Part shown: positions 57,122-64,000 of the stretch, one piece after another
How the letters are laid out: each line of letters begins with the position of its first letter
How positions within the stretch are numbered: position 1 is the stretch's first letter
Assembly: GCF_032598905.1 (NCBI RefSeq)
Contig: NZ_CP122458.1
Span: forward strand, 4,489,001 to 4,553,000
DNA from: Streptomyces sp. 11x1
GTDB lineage: Bacteria > Actinomycetota > Actinomycetes > Streptomycetales > Streptomycetaceae
Direction of reading: 5' to 3'
Length of the DNA stretch: 64,000 bases
Translations under genes and position numbers: made by a program
Notes under the pieces: generated by a model
The model's database searches: none
Told to the model about the DNA's origin: nothing
Seen by the model: only the letters and a program-made list of their open reading frames with translations

Positions 57122-59494
57122 ATGTCCGCCTGCGTTCCCACCCCCACCACCGACCCAGACTCGAACCGGACGGAGCGTGACCACCGACCGCACAGCCCGC
57201 CGGAGGGCCCGCGTCGTCGGTTCCACGTCTCGGCCGCCGATCTGTCCGCCTCCATCGCGGTCTTCCTGATCGCCCTCCCCCTGTCCCTGGGCATCGCCCT
57301 CGCCACGGGCGCACCGCTCCAGGCCGGCCTCGTGGCGGCCGCAGTCGGCGGACTCGTGGCCGGACGCCTCGGCGGATCCCCCCTCCAGGTCAGCGGCCCC
57401 GCGGCCGGTCTCACGGTGGTCACCGCCGACCTCATCCACCAGTACGGCTGGCGCACCACCTGCGCCATCACCGTCCTCGCGGGCATCGCCCAACTGGGCC
57501 TGGCCCACCTGCGCGTGGCCCGCTCGGCGCTCGCCGTCAGCCCCGCGATCGTGCACGGCATGCTCGCCGGCATCGGCGTCACCATCGCGGTCGCCCAGCT
57601 CCACATCGTGCTCGGCGGCACCCCGCAGAGCTCCGTCAGCGCCAACCTCGGGGCCCTGCCCGCCCAGTTGGCACACCTGCACCCAGCCGCGGTCTCCGTG
57701 AGCGTCCTCACCCTCGTCCTGCTGCTCGCCTGGCCCCGGCTCCCCGGCTCAGTCGGGCGGCAACTGCGCACGATCCCGGCGGCCCTGGTCGCCGTCGCCG
57801 GCGCCACGGCCGCCGCCGCGCTCGCCACGCTGAGCCTGCCCAAGGTCGACCTGCCGTCCTGGCGCAGCCACGCCCTGGCCGGCGTGCCCGACGGACCGGT
57901 GCTCGGCCTCGTCGCGGCCGTCCTCACCACCACACTCGTGTGCAGCGTGCAGTCCCTGCTCGGCGCCGTCGCGATGGACAAACTGGCGGCCGGCCGGACC
58001 GACGTACGGCGCTCCGACCTCGACCGCGAACTGCGCGGCCAGGGCGCGGCCAACGTCGTCTCCGGCGTCCTCGGCGGCCTGCCGATCGCCGGCGTCGCCG
58101 TCCGCAGCACGGCCAATGTGCGGGCCGGCGCCACCAGCCGGAACTCCACGATGCTGCACGGCGTCTGGGTGATGGCGGCCACCCTGCTCCTGGTGCCCGT
58201 CCTGGAGCTGATCCCCCTCGCCTCACTCGCCGCGCTGGTGATGGCCGTCGGGGTCCAGATGGTGTCCCTGCACCACATCCGCACGGTCACCCGCCACCGC
58301 GAGGTGCTGGTCTACGCCGTCACCACCCTCGGCGTCGTCGTCTTCGGTGTCCTGGAGGGCGTCGCGCTCGGTATCGCCGTGGCCGTCGGCGTCGCCCTGC
58401 ACCGCCTCACGCGCACCCGCATCACCCACGACCGGCGGGACGGCGTCCATCACGTCCATGTGCGCGGTCAGTTGACGTTCCTCGCGGTGCCCCGACTCAG
58501 CCGCGCCCTGCACCAGGTCCCCGCGGGCGCCGCCACCGTGGTGGAACTGGACGGATCGTTCATGGACCACGCGGCATACGAGTCGCTGCAGGACTGGCAG
58601 CACGCGCACCACGCGCGGGGCGGCTCCGTGGAGATCACCGGCCGCGCCGGCACCCGGATCGCCGAGCCCGCGAGCACCACGGCGGGCTGCCGCTGCCGAC
58701 CCTGGACGCCCTGGCGCAACCACCAGTGCGAGGCCCCGGCCACCCCGACCGAGGGCACACCGCGGGAGGAGACGGCCGAAGGCCCGAACGGCCATCAACT
58801 GGCGCGCGGCATCAGCGCGTTCCAGCGCAACACCGCCCCCCTGGTCCGCGGGGAGCTGGCCCGGCTGGCGCGTGAGGGTCAGCAGCCCTCGCAGCTCTTC
58901 CTGACCTGTGCGGATTCCCGGCTCGTCACGTCGATGATCACCTCCAGCGGCCCCGGCGACCTCTTCGTCGTCCGCAATGTCGGCAACCTCGTGCCGCTGC
59001 CCGGCGAGGAGAGCGGCGACGACTCGGTGGCGGCGGCCATCGAGTACGCGGTGGACGTGCTGAAGGTACGGTCCATCACGGTCTGCGGGCACTCCGGCTG
59101 CGGCGCGATGCAGGCCCTGCTCAAGACCGATCCGCACGGCGCCCAGACCCCGCTCAAGCGCTGGCTGCGGCACGGCCGGCCCAGCCTGGAGCGCGCGACC
59201 GACAAGAACCGCCCCTGGGCCCGGCTCGCGGGCCGCGAACCCGCCGACGCCATCGAGCAGCTGTGCCTGACCAACATCATCCAACAGTTGGAGCACCTGA
59301 GAGCCCACGACTCCGTCGCCCGCGCCCTGCGTGAGGAGGCGCTCGAACTGCACGGCATGTACTTCCACGTGGGTGAGGCACAGGCCTACCTGCTCACGGA
59401 AGCGGCGCCGGAGAGCGGAGTCTTCGATCAGGTCACCGGCGCGGCAGACCCGGCCGAGCCCAACGGGACGGTCCTGTACGACACTCGCGCGTGA
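57122..59494 (+). CDS. SulP-family anion transporter fused to a beta-carbonic anhydrase
   Basis: A 790-residue fusion. Residues ~40-430 make a SulP transporter with about 12 hydrophobic helices and GRLGGSPLQVSGPAAGLTVV. A short STAS-like domain follows, with VHVRGQLTFLAV and VELDGSF. The last ~190 residues are a beta-carbonic anhydrase with zinc ligands in TCADSR (Cys and Asp) and HSGCG (His and Cys). It probably moves bicarbonate and equilibrates it with CO2 at the membrane. ATG 57122 follows GGGAG; upstream ATG 57038 lacks a site. The 261-bp upstream gap, shared with the divergent lipoprotein gene, is relatively AT-rich at 56910-57050 and has no gene. Confidence 0.93.
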   Translation: MSACVPTPTTDPDSNRTERDHRPHSPPEGPRRRFHVSAADLSASIAVFLIALPLSLGIALATGAPLQAGLVAAAVGGLVAGRLGGSPLQVSGPAAGLTVVTADLIHQYGWRTTCAITVLAGIAQLGLAHLRVARSALAVSPAIVHGMLAGIGVTIAVAQLHIVLGGTPQSSVSANLGALPAQLAHLHPAAVSVSVLTLVLLLAWPRLPGSVGRQLRTIPAALVAVAGATAAAALATLSLPKVDLPSWRSHALAGVPDGPVLGLVAAVLTTTLVCSVQSLLGAVAMDKLAAGRTDVRRSDLDRELRGQGAANVVSGVLGGLPIAGVAVRSTANVRAGATSRNSTMLHGVWVMAATLLLVPVLELIPLASLAALVMAVGVQMVSLHHIRTVTRHREVLVYAVTTLGVVVFGVLEGVALGIAVAVGVALHRLTRTRITHDRRDGVHHVHVRGQLTFLAVPRLSRALHQVPAGAATVVELDGSFMDHAAYESLQDWQHAHHARGGSVEITGRAGTRIAEPASTTAGCRCRPWTPWRNHQCEAPATPTEGTPREETAEGPNGHQLARGISAFQRNTAPLVRGELARLAREGQQPSQLFLTCADSRLVTSMITSSGPGDLFVVRNVGNLVPLPGEESGDDSVAAAIEYAVDVLKVRSITVCGHSGCGAMQALLKTDPHGAQTPLKRWLRHGRPSLERATDKNRPWARLAGREPADAIEQLCLTNIIQQLEHLRAHDSVARALREEALELHGMYFHVGEAQAYLLTEAAPESGVFDQVTGAADPAEPNGTVLYDTRA

Positions 59495-59666
59495 ACCGAT
59501 GTCCGTCGGGGTCCGTGGGAACGGGTGGCGTCCTGGCCGCAGGGCCACCCGCCCACAGGTCTAAACCAATCCGACGAAGGCCCTTGTCATCGGGGGTCCG
59601 GGTCTGATGAGCTGTGGCCTGGGACACAACGGTCGCCCCCCGGCAAAGCACCGCAAGGGAGATGTC

Positions 59667-61625
59667 GTGAGCAACGAAAGCCTGGCCAACCTCTTGAAGG
59701 AGGAGCGACGCTTCGCGCCGCCCGCTGACCTGGCCGAGAACGCCAACGTCACGGCCGAGGCGTACGAACGGGCCAAGGCTGACAGGCTCGGCTTCTGGGC
59801 GGCTCAGGCCCGGCGGCTGACCTGGGCCAAGGAGCCGACCCAGACGCTGAACTGGTCGAACCCGCCGTTCGCCAAGTGGTTCGAGGACGGCGAGCTCAAC
59901 GTCGCGTACAACTGCGTCGACCGGCATGTCGAGGCCGGCAACGGCGACCGGGTCGCCATCCACTTCGAGGGCGAACCGGGTGACAGCCGGGCCCTCACCT
60001 ACGCCGAGCTCAAGGACGAGGTGAGCCGGGCCGCCAACGCCCTGCTGGAGCTGGGCGTCCAGGCGGGCGACCGGGTCGCGGTCTATATGCCGATGATCCC
60101 GGAGACGGCCGTGGCGATGCTCGCCTGCGCCCGGATCGGCGCCGCGCACTCCGTGGTCTTCGGCGGCTTCTCGGCGGACGCTCTCGCGACCCGTATCCAG
60201 GACGCCGACGCGAAGGTGGTCATCACCGCCGACGGCGGCTACCGGCGCGGCAAGCCGTCCGCGCTGAAGCCCGCCGTGGACGACGCTGCCGACCGGGCCG
60301 GCAATGTCGAGCACGTCCTCGTCGTCCGCCGCACCGGCCAGGACGTCGCGTGGAACGACTCCCGTGACGTGTGGTGGCACGAGATCGTCGACCGGCAGAG
60401 CAGCGAGCACACGCCGCAGCCGTTCGGCGCCGAGCACCCGCTGTTCATCCTGTACACGTCCGGCACGACGGGTAAGCCCAAGGGCATCCTGCACACCTCC
60501 GGCGGCTACCTCACGCAGACGTCGTACACCCACCACGCAGTCTTCGACCTCAAGCCGGAGACGGACGTGTACTGGTGCACGGCCGACGTCGGCTGGGTCA
60601 CCGGCCACTCGTACATCGTCTACGGGCCCCTGGCGAACGGCGCGACGCAGGTCATGTACGAGGGCACGCCGGACACCCCGCACCAGGGGCGGTTCTGGGA
60701 GATCGTGCAGAAGTACGGGGTGACGATCCTCTACACGGCGCCCACGGCCATCCGTACGTTCATGAAGTGGGGCGACGACATCCCCGCGAAGTTCGACCTG
60801 TCCTCGCTGCGCGTCCTCGGCTCCGTCGGCGAGCCCATCAACCCCGAGGCGTGGATCTGGTACCGCAAGCACATCGGGGCCGACGCGACGCCGATCGTGG
60901 ACACCTGGTGGCAGACCGAGACCGGCGCGATGATGATCTCGCCGCTGCCGGGAGTGACGTCGACCAAGCCGGGATCCGCGCAGACGCCGCTGCCGGGCAT
61001 CTCCGCGACGGTCGTCGACGACGAGGCGAACGAGGTGCCCGACGGCGGCGGCGGCTATCTCGTCCTCACCGAGCCGTGGCCGTCCATGCTGCGCACCATC
61101 TGGGGCGACGACCAGCGGTTCCTCGACACGTACTGGTCCCGGTTCGAGGGCAAGTACTTCGCCGGTGACGGGGCGAAGAAGGACGACGACGGGGACATCT
61201 GGCTCCTCGGCCGCGTCGACGACGTGATGCTCGTGTCCGGCCACAACATCTCGACGACCGAGGTGGAGTCCGCGCTCGTCTCGCACCCGTCCGTGGCCGA
61301 GGCCGCCGTGGTCGGCGCGGCCGACGAGACCACCGGCCAGGCGATCGTGGCGTTCGTGATCCTGCGCGGCACGGCGAACGCCGAGGACGAGAGCCTCGTC
61401 GCCGACCTGCGCAACCACGTCGGCGCCACCCTCGGCCCGATCGCCAAGCCGAAGCGGATCCTGCCGGTGCAGGAGCTGCCGAAGACCCGCTCCGGGAAGA
61501 TCATGCGGCGACTGCTGCGTGACGTGGCGGAGAACCGCCAGCTCGGCGACGTCACGACGCTGACCGACTCCACGGTCATGGACCTCATCCAGGCCAAGCT
61601 GCCGGCGGCGCCCAGCGAGGACTGA
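59667..61625 (+). CDS. acsA: Acetyl-CoA synthetase
   Basis: A 652-residue AMP-forming acetyl-CoA ligase. It has [30 protein letters not shown] and [12 protein letters not shown], and the C-terminal [12 protein letters not shown] whose lysine is the acetylation-controlled residue in Acs. GTG 59667 follows AAGGGAGATGTC; an upstream ATG 59607 lacks a site. It makes acetyl-CoA from acetate for central metabolism. It ends with a strong terminator at 61644. Confidence 0.96.
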   Translation: MSNESLANLLKEERRFAPPADLAENANVTAEAYERAKADRLGFWAAQARRLTWAKEPTQTLNWSNPPFAKWFEDGELNVAYNCVDRHVEAGNGDRVAIHFEGEPGDSRALTYAELKDEVSRAANALLELGVQAGDRVAVYMPMIPETAVAMLACARIGAAHSVVFGGFSADALATRIQDADAKVVITADGGYRRGKPSALKPAVDDAADRAGNVEHVLVVRRTGQDVAWNDSRDVWWHEIVDRQSSEHTPQPFGAEHPLFILYTSGTTGKPKGILHTSGGYLTQTSYTHHAVFDLKPETDVYWCTADVGWVTGHSYIVYGPLANGATQVMYEGTPDTPHQGRFWEIVQKYGVTILYTAPTAIRTFMKWGDDIPAKFDLSSLRVLGSVGEPINPEAWIWYRKHIGADATPIVDTWWQTETGAMMISPLPGVTSTKPGSAQTPLPGISATVVDDEANEVPDGGGGYLVLTEPWPSMLRTIWGDDQRFLDTYWSRFEGKYFAGDGAKKDDDGDIWLLGRVDDVMLVSGHNISTTEVESALVSHPSVAEAAVVGAADETTGQAIVAFVILRGTANAEDESLVADLRNHVGATLGPIAKPKRILPVQELPKTRSGKIMRRLLRDVAENRQLGDVTTLTDSTVMDLIQAKLPAAPSED

Positions 61626-61643
61626 CGCGTCACATACGGCCTC

Positions 61644-61680
61644 AAGGGGCACCCGGCCGCAAGCGCGCCGGGTGCCCCTT
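61644..61680 (+). terminator. Terminator after acsA
   Basis: AAGGGGCACCCGGC and GCCGGGTGCCCCTT form a perfect 14-bp stem with a 9-nt loop, 18 bp after the acsA stop. There is no T-run. Confidence 0.9.
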
Positions 61681-61691
61681 AGCTAAGCTAA
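61679..61691. promoter_or_regulatory. Short AT-rich palindrome upstream of nhaA
   Basis: TTAGCTAAGCTAA has 6-bp arms (TTAGCT/AGCTAA) around one base. In this GC-rich setting it stands out, and lies 67 bp upstream of the nhaA start where an operator would be. It overlaps the last bases of the acsA terminator. MarR-type regulators prefer such AT-rich palindromes, but nothing identifies the regulator. Confidence 0.4.
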
Positions 61692-61758
61692 AGAACAGGT
61701 GTGCCGGGAAGTCTGGTCGGCGAGCGATCCGTGCTGCCCACCGACCGGAGGTCCCACC

Positions 61759-63162
61759 GTGGCCGCGCCCCGTACCACCCCCACCCGCAAGGTCCTCGAC
61801 CGGCTCTCCCTGCCGGAACGGACCTTCGTGGCGGACGCGCTGCGCACGGAGACCGTCGGCGGTGTGCTGCTGCTCCTGGCCGCCGTCACCGCGCTGGTCT
61901 GGGTCAACATCCCCGCGCTGCGCGACAGCTACGAGAGCGTCAGCCAGTTCCACTTCGGCCCCGAGGCTCTCGGCCTCGACCTGTCCGTGGCGCACTGGGC
62001 GGCCGACGGGCTCCTCGCGATCTTCTTCTTCGTCGCCGGCATCGAACTCAAACGCGAACTGGTCGCCGGTGACCTCAAGGACCCGAGGACCGCCGCGCTG
62101 CCCGTGATCGCCGCGCTGTGCGGCATGGCCGTACCCGCGCTCGTCTACACGCTCACCAACCTCACCGGCGGCGGCTCGCTGGCCGGCTGGGCGGTGCCCA
62201 CGGCCACCGACATCGCCTTCGCGCTGGCCGTGCTCGCCGTCATCGGCACCTCCCTGCCGAACGCACTGCGGGCCTTCCTGCTCACCCTTGCCGTCGTCGA
62301 CGACCTGTTCGCGATCCTGATCATCGCGGTGTTCTTCACGGACGACCTGAACTTCGCCGCGCTCGCCGGCGCCGTCGCCGCGCTCGCCGTCTTCTGGCTG
62401 CTGCTGAGGAAGGGCGTACGCGGGTGGTACGTGTACGTTCCGCTCGCGCTCGTCGTCTGGGCGCTGATGTACAACAGCGGCGTGCACGCCACGATCGCCG
62501 GGGTCGCGATGGGGCTGATGCTGCGCTGCAGCCGGCGTGACGGGGAGGAACGCTCCCCCGGCGAGCACATCGAGCATCTGGTGCGCCCCCTGTCAGCCGG
62601 TCTGGCGGTACCGCTGTTCGCCCTGTTCAGCGCGGGTGTCGCGGTGTCGGGCGACGCACTGGCGAAGGTGTTCACGCAGCCGGAGACGCTCGGGGTCGTG
62701 CTCGGGCTGGTGGTCGGCAAGGCGGTCGGGATCTTCGGCGGGACCTGGCTGACCGCCCGCTTCACCCGGGCCTCGCTCTCCGACGACCTGGCCTGGCCGG
62801 ACGTCTTCGCCGTCTCCTCCCTCGCCGGGATCGGCTTCACCGTGTCGCTGCTCATCGGTGAACTGGCCTTCGAGGGCGACCAGGTGCTCACCGACGGCGT
62901 CAAGGCCGCCGTCCTCAGCGGTTCGCTCGTCGCGGCGGTCCTGGCGACCGTCCTGCTGAAGCTGCGGAACGCCAAGTACCAGGCACTGTGGGCCGCCGAG
63001 GAGCGCGACGACGACCTCGACGGCATCCCCGACATCTACGAACAGGACGACCCTGCGTACCACCTGCGCATGGCGGAGATCTACGAACGCAAGGCCGCGG
63101 AACATCGCAGGCTTGCCGAAGTGGCGGGCGGGGCAGGCGTCGGCGACGACGGTCCGGCATGA
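61759..63162 (+). CDS. nhaA: Na+/H+ antiporter NhaA
   Basis: A 467-residue antiporter with about 12 membrane helices. The functional acids appear in VPTATDIAFALAVLAV (D) and LAVVDDLFAILI (paired DD), as in E. coli NhaA D133/D163/D164. Unlike E. coli NhaA, a hydrophilic C-terminal extension of ~50 residues is present, acidic then helical (DDDLDGIPDIYEQDD, MAEIYERKAAEHRRL). The GTG at 61759 follows GGAGG; earlier starts in frame have no site. It exports sodium in exchange for protons and manages pH. Confidence 0.94.
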   Translation: MAAPRTTPTRKVLDRLSLPERTFVADALRTETVGGVLLLLAAVTALVWVNIPALRDSYESVSQFHFGPEALGLDLSVAHWAADGLLAIFFFVAGIELKRELVAGDLKDPRTAALPVIAALCGMAVPALVYTLTNLTGGGSLAGWAVPTATDIAFALAVLAVIGTSLPNALRAFLLTLAVVDDLFAILIIAVFFTDDLNFAALAGAVAALAVFWLLLRKGVRGWYVYVPLALVVWALMYNSGVHATIAGVAMGLMLRCSRRDGEERSPGEHIEHLVRPLSAGLAVPLFALFSAGVAVSGDALAKVFTQPETLGVVLGLVVGKAVGIFGGTWLTARFTRASLSDDLAWPDVFAVSSLAGIGFTVSLLIGELAFEGDQVLTDGVKAAVLSGSLVAAVLATVLLKLRNAKYQALWAAEERDDDLDGIPDIYEQDDPAYHLRMAEIYERKAAEHRRLAEVAGGAGVGDDGPA

Positions 63163-63201
63163 TCTGACAGGACCGTACAAACGCATATGAGGGAGACCCC
63201 G

Positions 63202-63681
63202 ATGAGCGCACCCGACGGCAGCCCGGTCGGAGCCGAACGCAGCGTCGGCCAGCTGGTCGCCTCGGCGACGGCCGAGATGTCCGCGCTGGTGCACGACGAG
63301 ATCGCGCTGGCCAAGGCCCAGCTCAGGCAGGACGTCAAGCGAGGCGCGATCGGAGGCGGGGCGTTCACCGCGGCCGGCGCGGTACTGATCTTCTCCCTGC
63401 CGATGCTGAGCTTCGCCCTGGCGTACGGCATCCACACCTGGACCGACTGGAACCTCGCGCTCTGCTTCCTGCTGTCGTTCCTGGCGAACGTGGTGGTCGC
63501 GATCGTGCTGGGGCTCGTCGGTGTCGTCTTCTCCAAGAAGGCCAAGAAGAGCCAGGGCCCGCAGAAGGTCGCCGCGTCCATGAAGGAGACGGCAGGCGTG
63601 CTGCAGAACGCCAAGCCGCACCCCCGCCGGACCGCCCCGGCCGACGGCGCCGTCGAGGCTGTGGCACGCTCGTCGTCATGA
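63202..63681 (+). CDS. Holin-superfamily (DUF1469-like) small membrane protein
   Basis: A 159-residue protein. The N-terminal ~50 residues are helical with SVGQLVASATAEMSALVHDEIALAKAQL. Two membrane helices (around AFTAAGAVLIFSLPMLSFALAY and FLANVVVAIVLGLVGVVF) follow, then a Lys-rich tail. It is the actinobacterial type of phage-holin-3-6-like protein; despite the family name it is a chromosomal housekeeping gene here. ATG 63202 follows GGGAG; ATG 63187 is in frame. It overlaps the next gene by 4 bp, ATGA. Confidence 0.88.
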   Translation: MSAPDGSPVGAERSVGQLVASATAEMSALVHDEIALAKAQLRQDVKRGAIGGGAFTAAGAVLIFSLPMLSFALAYGIHTWTDWNLALCFLLSFLANVVVAIVLGLVGVVFSKKAKKSQGPQKVAASMKETAGVLQNAKPHPRRTAPADGAVEAVARSSS

Positions 63682-64000
63682 CCGACCCCGCGACCGCCCC
63701 GGCCGCCCCCTGGAATCAGCCCGCGTCTCCCGTACGGCTCGACGTGCCCGGCGCCAAGGAGCTGATCCACCGGGACGTGGCCGCCAACGGCGCGCGCTTC
63801 CACATCGCCGAGGTGGGCGACGGACCGCTGGTGCTGCTGCTGCACGGCTTCCCGCAGTTCTGGTGGACCTGGCGGCACCAGATGGTCTCCCTCGCCGAGG
63901 CCGGGTTCCGGGCCGTGGCCATGGACCTGCGCGGAGTCGGCGGCAGCGACCGCACCCCCCGGGGTTACGACCCGGCGAACCTCGCCCTCGACATCACCGG
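63678..64000 (+). CDS. Epoxide hydrolase-like alpha/beta-hydrolase, truncated by the window edge
   Basis: About 107 residues are in the window. LVLLLHGFPQFWWTWRHQM is the oxyanion HGFP motif of epoxide hydrolases and haloalkane dehalogenases, and VAMDLRGVGGSDRTPRGYD is the following strand-loop. The nucleophile elbow, usually at ~110 residues, is outside. ATG 63678 overlaps the holin-like gene stop. Confidence 0.88.
   Translation, partial: MTDPATAPAAPWNQPASPVRLDVPGAKELIHRDVAANGARFHIAEVGDGPLVLLLHGFPQFWWTWRHQMVSLAEAGFRAVAMDLRGVGGSDRTPRGYDPANLALDIT

Noticed and set aside
63202..63681. Prophage holin
   Set aside because: The family name includes holin, but no other phage gene is near and the gene sits in a housekeeping operon with an overlap to a hydrolase.
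1..64000. CRISPR arrays, rRNA genes, transposases
   Set aside because: No regularly spaced direct repeats with unique spacers, no rRNA sequence and no transposase or integrase motifs were seen in the window.

Overview
This window is high-GC actinomycete DNA, almost certainly Streptomyces. The reasons are the GTG and TTG starts, the 4-bp stop/start overlaps, bldG, the thymidylate kinase fused to a transporter, a lysine-tailed topoisomerase I, an actinobacterial Tad locus and a 6C RNA. From memory, the order from about 24.5 kb to the right end matches the S. coelicolor chromosome around bldG. That block is therefore core genome, and the left 24 kb is accessory.

Region 1 (1-21.6 kb, all minus strand) is a biosynthetic gene cluster that runs off the left edge. 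Its heart is a nitrogen-nitrogen bond cassette of the kind shown for s56-p1 (Spb38/Spb40/Spb39). It has a lysine/ornithine N-hydroxylase (7602-8921), a cupin-MetRS-like fusion (4250-6529) and a DAO-type FAD oxidase (6526-7605). By analogy these join N6-hydroxylysine to glycine and cleave the product to hydrazinoacetic acid plus 2-aminoadipate semialdehyde. Three things look new. The cupin-MetRS protein carries a C-terminal acyl-carrier-like domain. The next gene is a stand-alone TubC-dock/Cy/A(Cys)/PCP module, so a hydrazinoacetyl-thiazoline or thiazole is a reasonable prediction. Two saccharopine-pathway dehydrogenases (11709-13968) could turn the aminoadipate semialdehyde by-product back into lysine. 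Around them lie an ATP-grasp ligase, an MFS exporter, a P450, an acyl-CoA dehydrogenase, a heme-oxygenase-like diiron oxidase, a KAS III-like enzyme, an isocitrate-lyase/PEP-mutase superfamily enzyme, a type II thioesterase, an AMP ligase and a small membrane peptide.

Region 2 (21.7-24.4 kb) is a boundary zone. It has a LuxR-type regulator with unusual codon use, a DMT-family exporter, about 550 bp of non-coding DNA, a tRNA-Thr(CGT) with terminator, and a degraded partial copy of that tRNA end. It looks like an island junction.

Region 3 (24.5-43.9 kb, minus strand) holds core genes: a secreted alpha/beta-hydrolase, holB, the MFS-Tmk-coiled-coil fusion, topA, a small membrane protein, a Ser/Thr kinase with a TPG-repeat linker, a class I methyltransferase, a coiled-coil lipoprotein, hppA, an anti-sigma-like ATPase and bldG.

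Region 4 (44.0-51.9 kb) has a DUF1998-type helicase divergent from bldG, then a minus-strand Tad pilus/secretion operon (ssd, tadA, two tadB/C-like genes, a DUF4244 pilin-like protein, two TadE-like proteins). Region 5 (52.2-64 kb) has the 6C RNA, an HAD phosphatase, an orphan strong terminator, a degenerate Fic-like protein, a CooC-like ATPase, a deacetylase-like lipoprotein, a SulP-carbonic anhydrase fusion, acsA, nhaA, a holin-superfamily membrane protein and the start of an epoxide-hydrolase-like gene.
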